Assembly: GCA_916610825.1 (NCBI GenBank)
Contig: OU744451.1
Coordinates: forward strand, 26,522,207 to 26,586,206
Direction of reading: 5' to 3'
DNA: 64,000 nucleotides
Source of the DNA: Haliclystus octoradiatus
Lineage: Eukaryota > Cnidaria > Staurozoa > Stauromedusae > Haliclystidae
The position numbers and the translations under genes are program-made. Shown piece after piece: positions 45,101-52,000 of the stretch. The first letter of the stretch is position 1. Every line of letters starts with the position of its first letter. The notes beneath the pieces are model-generated. The model saw only the letters and a list, made by a program, of their open reading frames with translations. It did no database searches and was not told where the DNA came from.

Positions 45101-48100
45101 AATTTTTTAATATATTCGGTGCCTTACCATCTTTCCACAACCAGGACACTGTCCAACTTTCACCATTAACACTTGCTGTGAAATTATCATCTTCAACAAC
45201 AATATCCTTATTCTCAATAATAGTATTACAAGAAGGTACTGTTGACACCGAACAAAATTCAGGTTGCCCAGTAGCCGAGATAGATAAACCTCCAAACATA
45301 GTGATAACATCCATTCCAAGAATTACATCTACACCAGTTAACATCTTCTCAACGATTAAGCAATTTCTCATAACAGATTTCCCATTTCTCTCCAATGTAA
45401 TATTTGCCTCTCCTACTTTAACTGTACTGCCATCCATCATAGTAATTGTAGTAAAGGAATTACGTAAAAACATACCCGTTGTTAAGCGACGTGAAATTAC
45501 GGTCCACGAGCATCCAGTATCTATCAAACATTTAACTAAAATTCCATTTACACTAAGATCACACATTGGCAATGTATTTATTGGTTTTGGACCGCGGTAG
45601 TATCCACAGAAGCTACTACGATCCGCTGTCCGTTTCCCTGAAACTTGGGGCATTCGTAAGCCATGTGACCATTGTCACCACACCATACACATTTCGATAC
45701 ACGCGGTCTATTTATACGGTTTTGACAATCTTTAGCAATATGCCCTTTGGTGCGGCATGCGTAACACGTACGTAGTTCCACTCTTTCAGCGTTATTGACA
45801 GGATTATTCGTATTATTATAACGCTTAGCCGCCGATATATTAACAGGAACAATATTGTCCACGCCACGTGCCTCAAGCAATACGCGTGCTTTAGTTATTA
45901 GCTCTGCATCCGACGCACTAACAATTGATCTTAACTGTAAGCCAACGTCCTCAGGCAATCCGGTAACAAAAATCACTCCAGGGCACGATATGCCTGCCAA
46001 GGTACACAACCGTTTGACGTCAGCAAAATAGCAATCTACATTTTCATTTTCTTTCAACACACGTAATTTTAAACGATCAAACGCAGCAAACTTTGATAAC
46101 GAAAAAGCAGTAAATATAGTCTCTTTAACGTCTTTTAGTATATTCTTTTTAATAACAGGCATTTCATTGTATGCTAAAAATGCTGGCCCACGTAACAGTA
46201 AAGGTACACTCAACAGTTTGTCAATTTCTGAATATCCTTTCCCTGGATCCTTTCAGCGTAGCAATTGCCTCGAATCTGGCCCACCATTCTGCGGCATCTC
46301 CTTCACCATTATATGGACTTATTACGTCTGTTAACTTCAATTTTCCAGCCATTGTCAAACGAGACTGACTAATTGAAAAACTAGTCTCACGAACAGGAGT
46401 TGATCTTGAAGAAACACTACCAGATGATATAATAGAAGTAATCGTTGTAGAACTAACAGTAGAAGTTACTGACATGGCCCGTTAGCTTGTAGTAATATAA
46501 ATCAGAAAATGACACTTGATAAGTAAAAGTAATATGTATAATATAATCAATTATCAACTTTCGTCCAACACATGGAACAACTCAACAACACCAACACATG
46601 GATTAAGTACACTAACTCAATATTAGTTATACAGCGCTATTTATACAAGACCTAGCCTCCTTTATGGAGTCTCACTTTCATGTATACGTATGAAACAATA
46701 ACGCATTATCATGACATTCTCCTTGCAACTTCATTGGCTTACTGTGGTTCAAATCCCCTGAAGGTCAACTCAACCTTGACCTTATGTAAAACATCAAATA
46801 AGTACTAATTTCTGATGGCAAGTAGAATGGCCCAGAGGGAATTGCGCTGTGAGTGGCTGCGGCACATTTTTGGACATTGAAAATCGAGACCTATCCATTG
46901 ATGTTTTTGTGGGGAAATGCAGGGGAACGGCGTTCCCCCACTACTTTCTCTCTTGGGGAACGATGTTCCTTCATTTTTTTCATTTGATGTGAAGTTTCAT
47001 ATGTTCTTGTAGTGATATATATATATATATATATCAATCAGCAAGTGTTTTATCTGACCATCTGGCAGTGTCCATGGTGTTTAATAAGATACTAAATTTT
47101 AATAAATTCAACTTTCTAGTTAACTTCCTTTTTTAACAAGGAAATAGTTAAATGACCCAATAGATTATACTGAATTGGTCTCTTGAAATGCACATCTGCA
47201 TTGGATGCTAAAAATCTAATAGACCTATAGTTTGTTTTGAAACAACTTCCAAATTAATACTGTGTACCATGTGTATCATCTAGCCAGCTAAGAAACTGTT
47301 ACTATTTGCCGATGTTGATGATACTGTATTCAATTTGACTATTTTAGCATTTCCCATTGTATCGTGCGAATGAAAAACTTTGTGTTGGGGATGATGGTGC
47401 ACGCAACCTAGATGCAGCTAATGAAGAATCCTATGATGTGATTTCTGCTGATTCAACTAAGATGATTCTTCAGACACTTAACCCTTTTGCCGTCGTTAGT
47501 GGCCACACCCATCATGCATGTGTAGTATACCATAAAGATAACATTGCGGAGGTGTCAGTTCCGTCATTTAGTTGGCGTAATATTAATAGTCCTAGTGTGT
47601 TATTGGTAAGTTATGTTAAAGGATTCATGTACCCTATATGGTCTCTCATTCTCCATTGCAAATATCTGTAATTTGGAGTACTGTAAGAATGAAGCATAGA
47701 TCTGATGGATTAACAAGCCAATTGAAATTGTAGCCAACAGTGTCTATATTATGTATATACCAATTTATAAGAAAAAAAAGTCAAACCTGTTATAAGGGCT
47801 ACCTCATATAGCAGCCACCTGTCTATTCTTTCACTTAAGTAACATTCTAGAACCAAATATTATATTATATATTGCAGCCATCCACAAAGTACGTACTACG
47901 TATTAAATGTACCAATATTGACACTGCTACCCCTGTACGCAGCTGTTTCTGCGTACATACTAACACTTTTTCAACCTCCCTGTATTTTTACGAGTTTTAT
48001 CTTACGAATGGTTTTTTTGCGTAAGTATACAAACCCATTACGCAAAGAGAAATAAAAGTGCAACCATTTTTTGGAAAAAAAAACATTTTTGCAATTTTTT

Positions 48101-48544
48101 TGAATTGTATTCTGGGGCCTACGTTAGCTATGTGTGTAGAAAACAGTCAACCAATGGGAACTATCAATTATGAAATCAAGAAGTTGGTAAATGACAAGTT
48201 GGTATAATTAGGCAATAGACAGGTGGTTGCTGTATAGAGGTGACCACTAAAGGAGGTTTTATTATATTATAAACACTATCTACGGATTAATGTAAACATT
48301 GCCTATGATATCGCTATTGGATGCTTTCGAATATATTCTATTCCTACAAATCTGCTAAATCTTGTTTCAGGCTACAGCTCGTCCAGGGAAGGTGGTTTTC
48401 ACAAAGTGTAAAATGCCGCAAGAATCAACAATTTTCATTATTTTTATTTCTAGTCTATTAATTCAAATTGTATTAAATATTTTATGCTTCAAAATCATTA
48501 ACAAACGCAATATAATCCAAACTTTTAAAATGAAATTTATATAG
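18115..48544 (+). CDS. MPPE1: Metallophosphoesterase 1 (PGAP5), 6 exons, complete
   Basis: The family removes a side-chain ethanolamine phosphate from GPI anchors and so promotes ER exit of GPI-anchored proteins. Exons: 18115-18432, 22003-22106, 35341-35427, 36785-36983, 47348-47605 and 48371-48544. All junctions are GT/AG and in phase, giving 379 residues (human 396). An N-terminal membrane anchor (about 5-28) precedes the metal-binding blocks of calcineurin-like phosphoesterases: DTH (53-55), GDLFDEG (94-100), GNHD (132-135), HFPLYR (237-242) and GHTH (288-291). SVPSFSWRN is also a family signature. A second membrane segment and a C-terminal KMKFI follow. KMKFI fits the KxKxx ER-retrieval signal and suits the known ER-to-Golgi cycling. 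Introns 1, 2 and 4 are 3.6, 13.2 and 10.4 kb and consist mostly of nested transposons. All metal ligands are intact, so the gene is probably functional. Confidence 0.95.
18653..19640. repeat. 161-bp tandem array (six units plus partial) in the left arm of the foldback element
   Basis: Units start at GAATTTGGTATCAAAAG, at 18653, 18813, 18975, 19137, 19298, 19459 and 19620, spacings of 160-162 bp. Each carries GATCACGCCCTGATCA, CGGCAATTTAGC and CTTCTGGTGCGGCCAAATC. The last unit breaks off after about 20 bp, where the LINE sequence begins. Confidence 0.95.
19812..21731 (+). CDS. Non-LTR (CR1/L2/Jockey-like) reverse transcriptase, endonuclease-less, fused to TIR sequence
   Basis: The open frame of 639 codons has no internal stop and stays open upstream to about 19640, although it lacks an earlier ATG. 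The upstream part matches the linker of CR1/L2-type LINEs (LLDHHAPIKQR, RPKAPWYSNDI, RRRLERRWRKNRL). Reverse-transcriptase blocks are LLDLSAAFDTVDHDILL, CGVPQGSVLGPLLYSMYT and the catalytic YADDTQIY. The thumb region (LHWLPVAQRIKFKI) follows. There is no apurinic endonuclease domain. The usual C-terminal block is cut after YGNRAFCYMASKV, and the last 40 or so residues are translated from the right terminal inverted repeat. Either the LINE inserted into the foldback element and lost its ends, or the element captured it. The intact frame suggests that this was recent. Confidence 0.85.
   Translation: MIARELYVQQSRKVNNLIHDSRITFYTDIIDEHKNNQRVLFSTISKMLNLKSEKKLPSYTNAASLAEQFVEYFENKITIIRNNFPSTVCTSYISNEQPRFDNTLDSFSPTSSEELSSLLLSMSAKSSVLDPMPGILMKHCLPVLQPIIAKIINLSFEQATLPDNFKEAVLDPLIKNNSLDSEIYKNFRPISNLRFISKAAEKVVYMILKQHLDDEQLHEIFQSAYKTGHSTETALTRIHNDILCAIDNNQCVLLLLLDLSAAFDTVDHDILLYRLKHRFGIRKKSLLWLESYLSGRTQFVKVENKFSSSHNLHCGVPQGSVLGPLLYSMYTAPLADIIKSHDMSFHFYADDTQIYLTFNPKLENEAIYSKIRIESCVNDVQKWMVDNKLMLNGNKSELLLFHARHKPSSSLTTINIGQDLVSTSSSAKNIGVWFDEVLSMNKQISSICRSSFYHLRNIAKIRKYISFKHCEILIHTFVKSRLDHCNTILSGIAKNQLQKLQSVQNSAARLLTRTKKYDHITPVLVDLHWLPVAQRIKFKILITTYKALNDMAPIYIQELLHLYKPTRALRSADKKLLVQPKCNLKTYGNRAFCYMASKVLISNDQGVIKLLIPNSVYYFMSFGFSVLSQPYILNSLITR
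22284..23083. mobile_element. Second Harbinger-like MITE nested in the first
   Basis: The inverted termini GGCCTGGATTATACAGCGCG (22284) and CGCGCTGTATAATCCAGGCC (to 23083) are flanked by TTA (22281-22283 and 23084-23086). The paired ends continue through CGAGCGTGCCGTGCTTTCG. The 800-bp interior has no convincing reading frame. The short frames seen there are chance products of the GC-rich ends. Confidence 0.85.
23333..26188 (-). mobile_element. hAT-like DNA transposon, defective
   Basis: The terminal inverted repeat CAGACCTGCCAAC begins at 23333 and its complement GTTGGCAGGTCTG ends at 26188. GAAAGT occurs directly on both sides (23327-23332 and 26189-26194). That is 6 bp rather than the usual 8 bp for hAT, so the exact boundary or subtype needs care. 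It carries a broken transposase on the minus strand and sits inside the Harbinger-like element. Confidence 0.85.
23691..25712 (-). pseudogene. hAT-family transposase pseudogene (SCAND3/ZMYM6-like)
   Basis: Three overlapping minus-strand frames form one transposase: about 25625-24573, 24589-23999 and 24002-23691. Recognisable parts are an RNase-H-fold region (SLGVDGSSDTG, SLSVDNTNSMVGRHNSV, CPCHLVHIAAS, VSTRWLSLERR) and the C-terminal hAT dimerisation motif (LPHSNAGEERLFSIVRKNKT). Single-base frameshifts lie near 24585 and near 24015. At the N-terminus a BED-type zinc finger is damaged: FKQEWVKDF (about 25700) and DVRDHCGRETH are present, but the first cysteine pair between them is missing and a stop intervenes. 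It cannot encode an active enzyme. Genes of this type in vertebrates are domesticated hAT relatives, but this copy is clearly a transposon remnant with its ends present. Confidence 0.88.
26468..27075 (+). repeat. Left LTR of the BEL/Pao element
   Basis: 608 bp, starts TGTTTTGAACTGTAC and ends CATCCGCAACA. It matches 34161-34768 at about 99% by eye. Confidence 0.95.
27114..29803 (+). pseudogene. BEL/Pao gag-protease-reverse transcriptase, broken
   Basis: The N-terminal gag pieces (27114-27344 and 27444-27629) are in different frames. The main frame (27605-28663) holds the C-terminal gag with cysteine-rich knuckles (CVVCKDEHKVLDC, CFCCLNYGHSARDC) and an aspartic protease (ILIDSGSQLTLV). It ends at an in-frame TAA at 28661-28663. 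The same frame resumes with GVDQAHLLVG and runs through 28748-29803 into a Pao-type reverse transcriptase: RIVFDASAKYKDTSLNDAL, MCKDISKMFNQI, VPFGDKPAPAMAH and the catalytic YVDDI. The stop at 28661 and the frameshifts in gag make it defective, and the polymerase thumb, RNase H and integrase are absent. The family replicates through a cytoplasmic virus-like particle. Confidence 0.92.
29810..30030 (-). repeat. 3' LTR of the copia element (left on + strand)
   Basis: 221 bp, reads TGTTGACATGATGTC at its left end and TTTCTCAACA at its right end on the + strand. The 5' LTR is the matching copy at 33912-34132. Confidence 0.95.
30025..33920 (-). pseudogene. Copia gag-pol polyprotein with a frameshift and two stops
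   Basis: Read right to left. The gag frame starts ATGTCAACAGG at 33920, with its ATG inside the LTR end. It has two CCHC knuckles (CHSCGKKGHLSKDC, CNFCHKPGHTESVC). A protease-like site reads VDCGATCHIV, with Cys where most copia proteases have Ser or Thr. Integrase motifs are WHRVLGHMN and CEVC for the zinc site, then FIDEFSG, MHSDNGGEY and NGKAERSWRSLLE. A one-base frameshift near 31933 shifts the frame. The reverse transcriptase (31575-31237, then 31137-30025) is cut by two in-frame stops, near 31240 and near 31150. It keeps FWIDDILIAS as the catalytic YxDD equivalent. RNase H follows (YCDSDWAGD, SSCEAEYTAM). The marine GalEA-type copia clade is a plausible home but is unproven. Confidence 0.93.
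33912..34132 (-). repeat. 5' LTR of the copia element (right on + strand)
   Basis: 221 bp, matching 29810-30030. Its last bases on the minus strand supply the gag start codon. Confidence 0.95.
34161..34768 (+). repeat. Right LTR of the BEL/Pao element
   Basis: 608 bp, starts TGTTTTGAACTGTAC, ends CCGCAACA and is followed by the CTAAA target duplication. A G-rich GGCGGGGTTG just before it may be what remains of the polypurine tract. Confidence 0.95.
34774..36784. other. MPPE1 introns 2 (end) and 3, no nested gene recognised
   Basis: Apart from MPPE1 exon 3 (35341-35427), this stretch holds AT-rich intron. It includes a copy of the dispersed GGTCACCTG repeat (about 35185-35325) and a short inverted repeat (GGTGCTTGGTT at 35899-35909 with AACCAAGCACC at 35973-35983). 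Short open frames here have no recognisable domains. Confidence 0.5.
37116..37344 (-). repeat. 3' LTR of the outer gypsy-like element
   Basis: 229 bp, starts TGTAGTAATATAAATCAG on the + strand and ends CATTATCATTACA. It matches 46488-46716 apart from about four differences. Confidence 0.95.
37467..38299 (-). pseudogene. Integrase and C-terminal part of the outer gypsy-like pol
   Basis: Continues the polyprotein across the nested insertion: the minus-strand frame reads DVTKYKREKFLTIVDCG over the join of 43490 and 38299. The integrase core shows LLLDSYSSFKS and SGNGIVERNQRTVKSRA with the catalytic Glu of the DDE triad. A run of A bases near 38015 carries a frameshift and a stop precedes the next block. 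The C-terminal frame (37937-37467) has YEKDDLVWVKP and a chromodomain-free acidic tail ending RRYPSRLRRPPAW, typical of gypsy pol ends. Confidence 0.85.
38300..38438 (+). repeat. Left LTR of the inner gypsy element
   Basis: 139 bp, TGTAGTGTCATGTGACTTG to TCTCCAACA. Matches 43347-43485. Confidence 0.94.
38764..43188 (+). pseudogene. Inner gypsy gag-pol with stops and frameshifts
   Basis: The gag starts at 38764 with a Gln-rich coiled stretch (38880-39000) and then changes frame near 39165. Stops interrupt it near 39340 and 39400. CCHC knuckles occur at about 39891-39990 (CRNCGKGPHLTPDLC, CFNCNKRGHYRSEC). The protease site reads WLPDPGAFCDAMS, where the family has D-T-G, so its catalytic triad is altered. 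The reverse transcriptase (40642-41409) begins after a frameshift and carries VPKKGSSEPRITVDF and VEDYIIFDSD, with a damaged central part. RNase H (LETDAAQSQGLGFALWQQ) and integrase (LTSDGGPPFQSREF, HPKANGHAEAAVKVMK) follow. A stop at about 42515 splits the integrase. A tethered acidic C-terminus ends near 43336. Not functional as it stands. Confidence 0.9.
43347..43485 (+). repeat. Right LTR of the inner gypsy element
   Basis: 139 bp, matching 38300-38438, followed by the GTTTG target duplication. Confidence 0.94.
43676..46475 (-). pseudogene. Outer gypsy-like gag, protease, reverse transcriptase and RNase H, broken
   Basis: Minus strand. The gag is in two overlapping frames (46475-46221 and 46213-45578) with zinc knuckles CYACRTKGHIAKDC and CVWCGDNGHMAYEC. 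The protease is CLIDTGCSWTVIS. The reverse transcriptase (45653-44658) shows IRLIFDFRELNQYVD and IDLKDAYLQLNV, then a frameshift near 44730, then DSYVDDIIVNTD. RNase H (44146-43676) has NLAELESVIKGLNLAI and IKTDSSTVHGWV, then the start of the tether. A further frameshift separates 44155 from 44146. The closest groups I recall are gypsy-type elements of molluscs and other marine animals. Exact clade placement needs a phylogeny. Confidence 0.88.
46488..46716 (-). repeat. 5' LTR of the outer gypsy-like element
   Basis: 229 bp, matching 37116-37344, followed by the TTCTC target duplication. Confidence 0.95.
47015..47034. repeat. AT dinucleotide microsatellite
   Basis: Ten AT units in MPPE1 intron 4, shortly before exon 5. 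Confidence 0.9.
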
Positions 48545-48786
48545 ATATATCTTTTAATAGAGTATCGATTATACCGATAATTAGATATATATTTTAATCA
48601 AATTTGCAGTAATTCTTTTTAAATGAGAAGTGCTATGCAAGATAATTCTAAATTCTAAATTTGTAAATTGAATAAAATATCTGTAAAGGGTTTATAAAGA
48701 CCATGTTGAAATAACTAAATAGATGACAATGATAACGATGTCTACTTTTTAATTAATAGTCATGTTTTTTTATGTATTTAATTTCG

Positions 48787-48880
48787 TGACGTCATTCTTC
48801 TAGCTAGTGACATCATTCTTCTTGGACCTTCCAAGTGACGTAATTGAAATAAACGTGGGACCAAGAGGGTTTAAAGTTCA
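48787..48880 (+). promoter_or_regulatory. Candidate promoter elements of DHRS1 copy 1 (CRE and DR1-like)
   Basis: A consensus CRE TGACGTCA lies at 48787-48794, a second TGACGTAA at 48836-48843 and a DR1-like nuclear-receptor site GGGTTTAAAGTTCA at 48867-48880, which is 123 bp before the start codon. The same order occurs before DHRS1 copy 2. The motifs are seen; their function is inferred. Confidence 0.45.
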
Positions 48881-49002
48881 TGTTTCTAAAATAGCAGACA
48901 TTTCTGGACATTTTGCATAAAAGCAGACATAGCTGACACATTTAATATACTTAACTCTCGTAGAGGAGTATATCCTTTTGATTAAAGTGTATATTCAAAA
49001 TA

Positions 49003-52000
49003 ATGTCTCAAACTCTTCGTGGTAAAGTTGCTCTCGTAACGGGGGCCTCGCGAGGTATTGGAAAAGGAATTGCAAAAGTTTTATGCGAAGAAGGAGCAAC
49101 AGTTTATATCACAGGTAATATTAATCATGTAAACGAGTCTTTCTTTGAAATCTGAAGTTTATGACTGGCAGTAATCACATCAGGGCAATTATGTTTATTG
49201 TTTATTTCGATTACCCATAGTTGTTGAGAATTGCTTGGTCATTTTTTGAGCTGTTGTCTTTTACTTTGTTTAGGCAGAACACTAGGAGATGTAAGTCAAC
49301 CTTTGACGCTGTCACATACGGCAAAAGAGGTTTGTATATACTTTTTCGGTATGCAATGTTAAATAGCATGAGAACAACTCAATTAAAAATGGGAATATTT
49401 TGAGATATCAGATGTTGAAATGTTCATATTTCAGGGGTTGCTCTGCTGGTAACCCCCTAAAGAATTTGCCATTTTCAAGGGGGTAAACCCACTCTGCAGA
49501 TTATGGCAATAGCGTACCCAAGATTGAACAATATTTGGATTTTTTACGGTTAAACGTCAACAGAGTGTTTGCTGTTGTGCTCCTGAGATCTCGGCGAAAT
49601 TTGCCCTTCTACTCACGGAGCATGCTTTCTCCAGAACAAATTTGTGGACTAATTCACCAAGTGCTGCTATTGTTCTCCCTGCTTCATAAGTACGTGGAAT
49701 GTGGGATCACAGCTTGAAGCAGACTGGAAGGCTTCGATATTTGTAGTCAATTTCTTCTTACATAAAAAGCATATAAATCGTCTTTTATGTCTTCCATTAA
49801 CAGTCTACCTGTCAGAAAACGGCAACAAGGACAACTTTGTTTTGTATTTCAAAAGGAACTCTTTAAGTTGCTGATAATATTAAAGATGTGCCAAAAACAA
49901 TTTAACAATAGCCTATATTGAAGTCAGCTTCAGGACAATAATTTATTTATCCTAATTTTTGTTACTAGATTTCAGCTGGAAATAATAATTGTATTCCTAT
50001 TGAATGTAATCATGGTAATGACGATGACGTCAAAAAAGTATTTGATAAAATATCACGTGATAATGATGGTGCTCTTGATATATTGGTTAACAATGCATTT
50101 GGTGGAGTTCAGGTATATATGATAATACTGTACAACGTATAGCCTACACTGCTGTATGAATATAAATATAAAACAATGTGATTTATTTCATGGTACAATT
50201 GATACTGTATTTGGATGGCTGATTGACAGTAAGAGGATACACCCTGATCCAACAAAACCTGGATTCCTGGAAACTGGTTTTCTGGAAGACTGACAGAATC
50301 CCAGGAAAAACTTGAAAATGTAATGCTTCCCATATGATGTTATTTTCCAGATATGCAATGTCAGCATATGTATCAATATTGTTAAGTAGAAGAAGCAAGA
50401 ACTCATCCCTCTTCGTTGTTATATAATGAAATATATCTTATTCACATAATTTCTCTTAAACAGCCATTTTGAAGGTTTGCTTGCCCATACTTGCCTGTAC
50501 TTAAATTTAATTATGAAGCATGCCATTGAAACTTTTCATGAACTGTCACAGGGATGACTTGAAAACCTGTTACAATGGTCATCTCTACACAGTGGTCACC
50601 TGTCTATTGTCCAAAACATTATTTTCTATTGAATCAACCTTACAGACTTCATTAACATTGTTTAATGGGGGTAATAAACTGTTGAGGACTATATTTAAAG
50701 GTTTTGATGCAAATTATTTTACATGTTGTCTATTTGACTGTTTTTCTAGATTATTATGGAGAATCATGGGACACCGTTTTATGAACAGGTAATCAGGTAT
50801 ACTGGTATACATGCAATCACCATACAAACATGTTACATAATATAGAATTTAAGCGAAGCTAAAATATATAAAAGTTGATAGATACTCCAAGGGCGCTGAA
50901 AATCACTCGGGTTGGAGGCTCGTGACATTCAAATGACAACGAAAAAGAACACTGGATTTCACAACGTTTCACCATATCATATCTTCATGGCATCATCAGG
51001 TCTATAATTACAAACCAAAAAATTACAAATACTGTATATAAAGTTGGAGTTTACAAAGGAAATTATTAACTTATACAATTACACAGAGATTAGACAAACA
51101 ACCGGGATTTTATAGAATCTGATTGCGTGTTGAGTGGTGGATAGATCCGCCTAATTGCAAGCATTTCATAAATAAGACAAGCAGTTGTAATTTTGCATTT
51201 TTGCAAGGTTTCACTGTATGAAGTTTTTGAGTATTCTCTTAATGACTCAAATCTTTGCAGCTACCTCTTATTCACCAGAAAACATGCATGCTGCAGCAAT
51301 TCCACAGAATATAATTGCCAATTTGATGTCGGGCATTCACTTAACTGGAAAATCCACCAATTATTTTTAATGAATTTCTAATAATGGATTATTTTGTATC
51401 TTCTGTTTTTGTTAGCCACTTGATTCTTGGGAGAAGATTGTTGATGTTGGTACAAGGTAGGGCATTATAAAATTGTGTTACAGTCTAACCTGTTATAACG
51501 GTCACCTCTGTACAATGACCACTCTTTGTACTCTGTATCTGAAATGGTATTTTCTACTGAATCAACCCTGTATATAAAGGCCACTTGCATATCGTGGTCA
51601 ATTAATCTACGTATAATATACAGGTTATGAACATTAAATGACCACAGTTTTATGAATTGTCCATGGTCCATCCATAGTTTCATTTTAACAAGTTGCAATT
51701 TACAACCTTCAACAAAATAGAATTTGATTTATTGATTCTCAATGTTATGAATTCAAATTTAAATATTTAATTGATTAATTCGCAAGATGCAGTCACACGA
51801 CAAATATCAACACACAGCTGGAAGTCTTGGTGAAGCACCAGACATTACTAGTACAAACCTTTGCTAAATATAGCACATTCTAATCTCATTTAAGACTTCG
51901 CTGAAAGTCCAATTCATATTTTGAGAATGGAATCGTGATGTATAAAAATTCAGACATCATAAAGCAATTCTGTAATCTTTTTCCCGTCTCTATGACCATT

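Larger units (their letters stand above)
37116..46716 (-). mobile_element. Ty3/gypsy-like LTR retrotransposon with another gypsy nested inside
   Basis: The 229-bp LTRs at 37116-37344 and 46488-46716 differ at about four positions. They are flanked by TTCTC (37111-37115 and 46717-46721). Coding runs on the minus strand from 46475 toward 37467 and is split by a 5.2-kb gypsy insertion at 38300-43485. Net length without the insertion is about 4.4 kb. It lies in MPPE1 intron 4. Confidence 0.95.

Noticed and set aside
46922-46938. GGGGAACGGCGTTCCCC palindrome as a regulatory site
   Set aside because: A second similar GGGGAAC...GTTCC lies 30 bp on. It looks like part of a degenerate foldback repeat in MPPE1 intron 4, with no evidence for function.
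48545-49002. MPPE1-DHRS1 operon of the tunicate or nematode type
   Set aside because: The 458-bp gap holds promoter-like motifs of its own that are shared with DHRS1 copy 2, so separate transcription is simpler.
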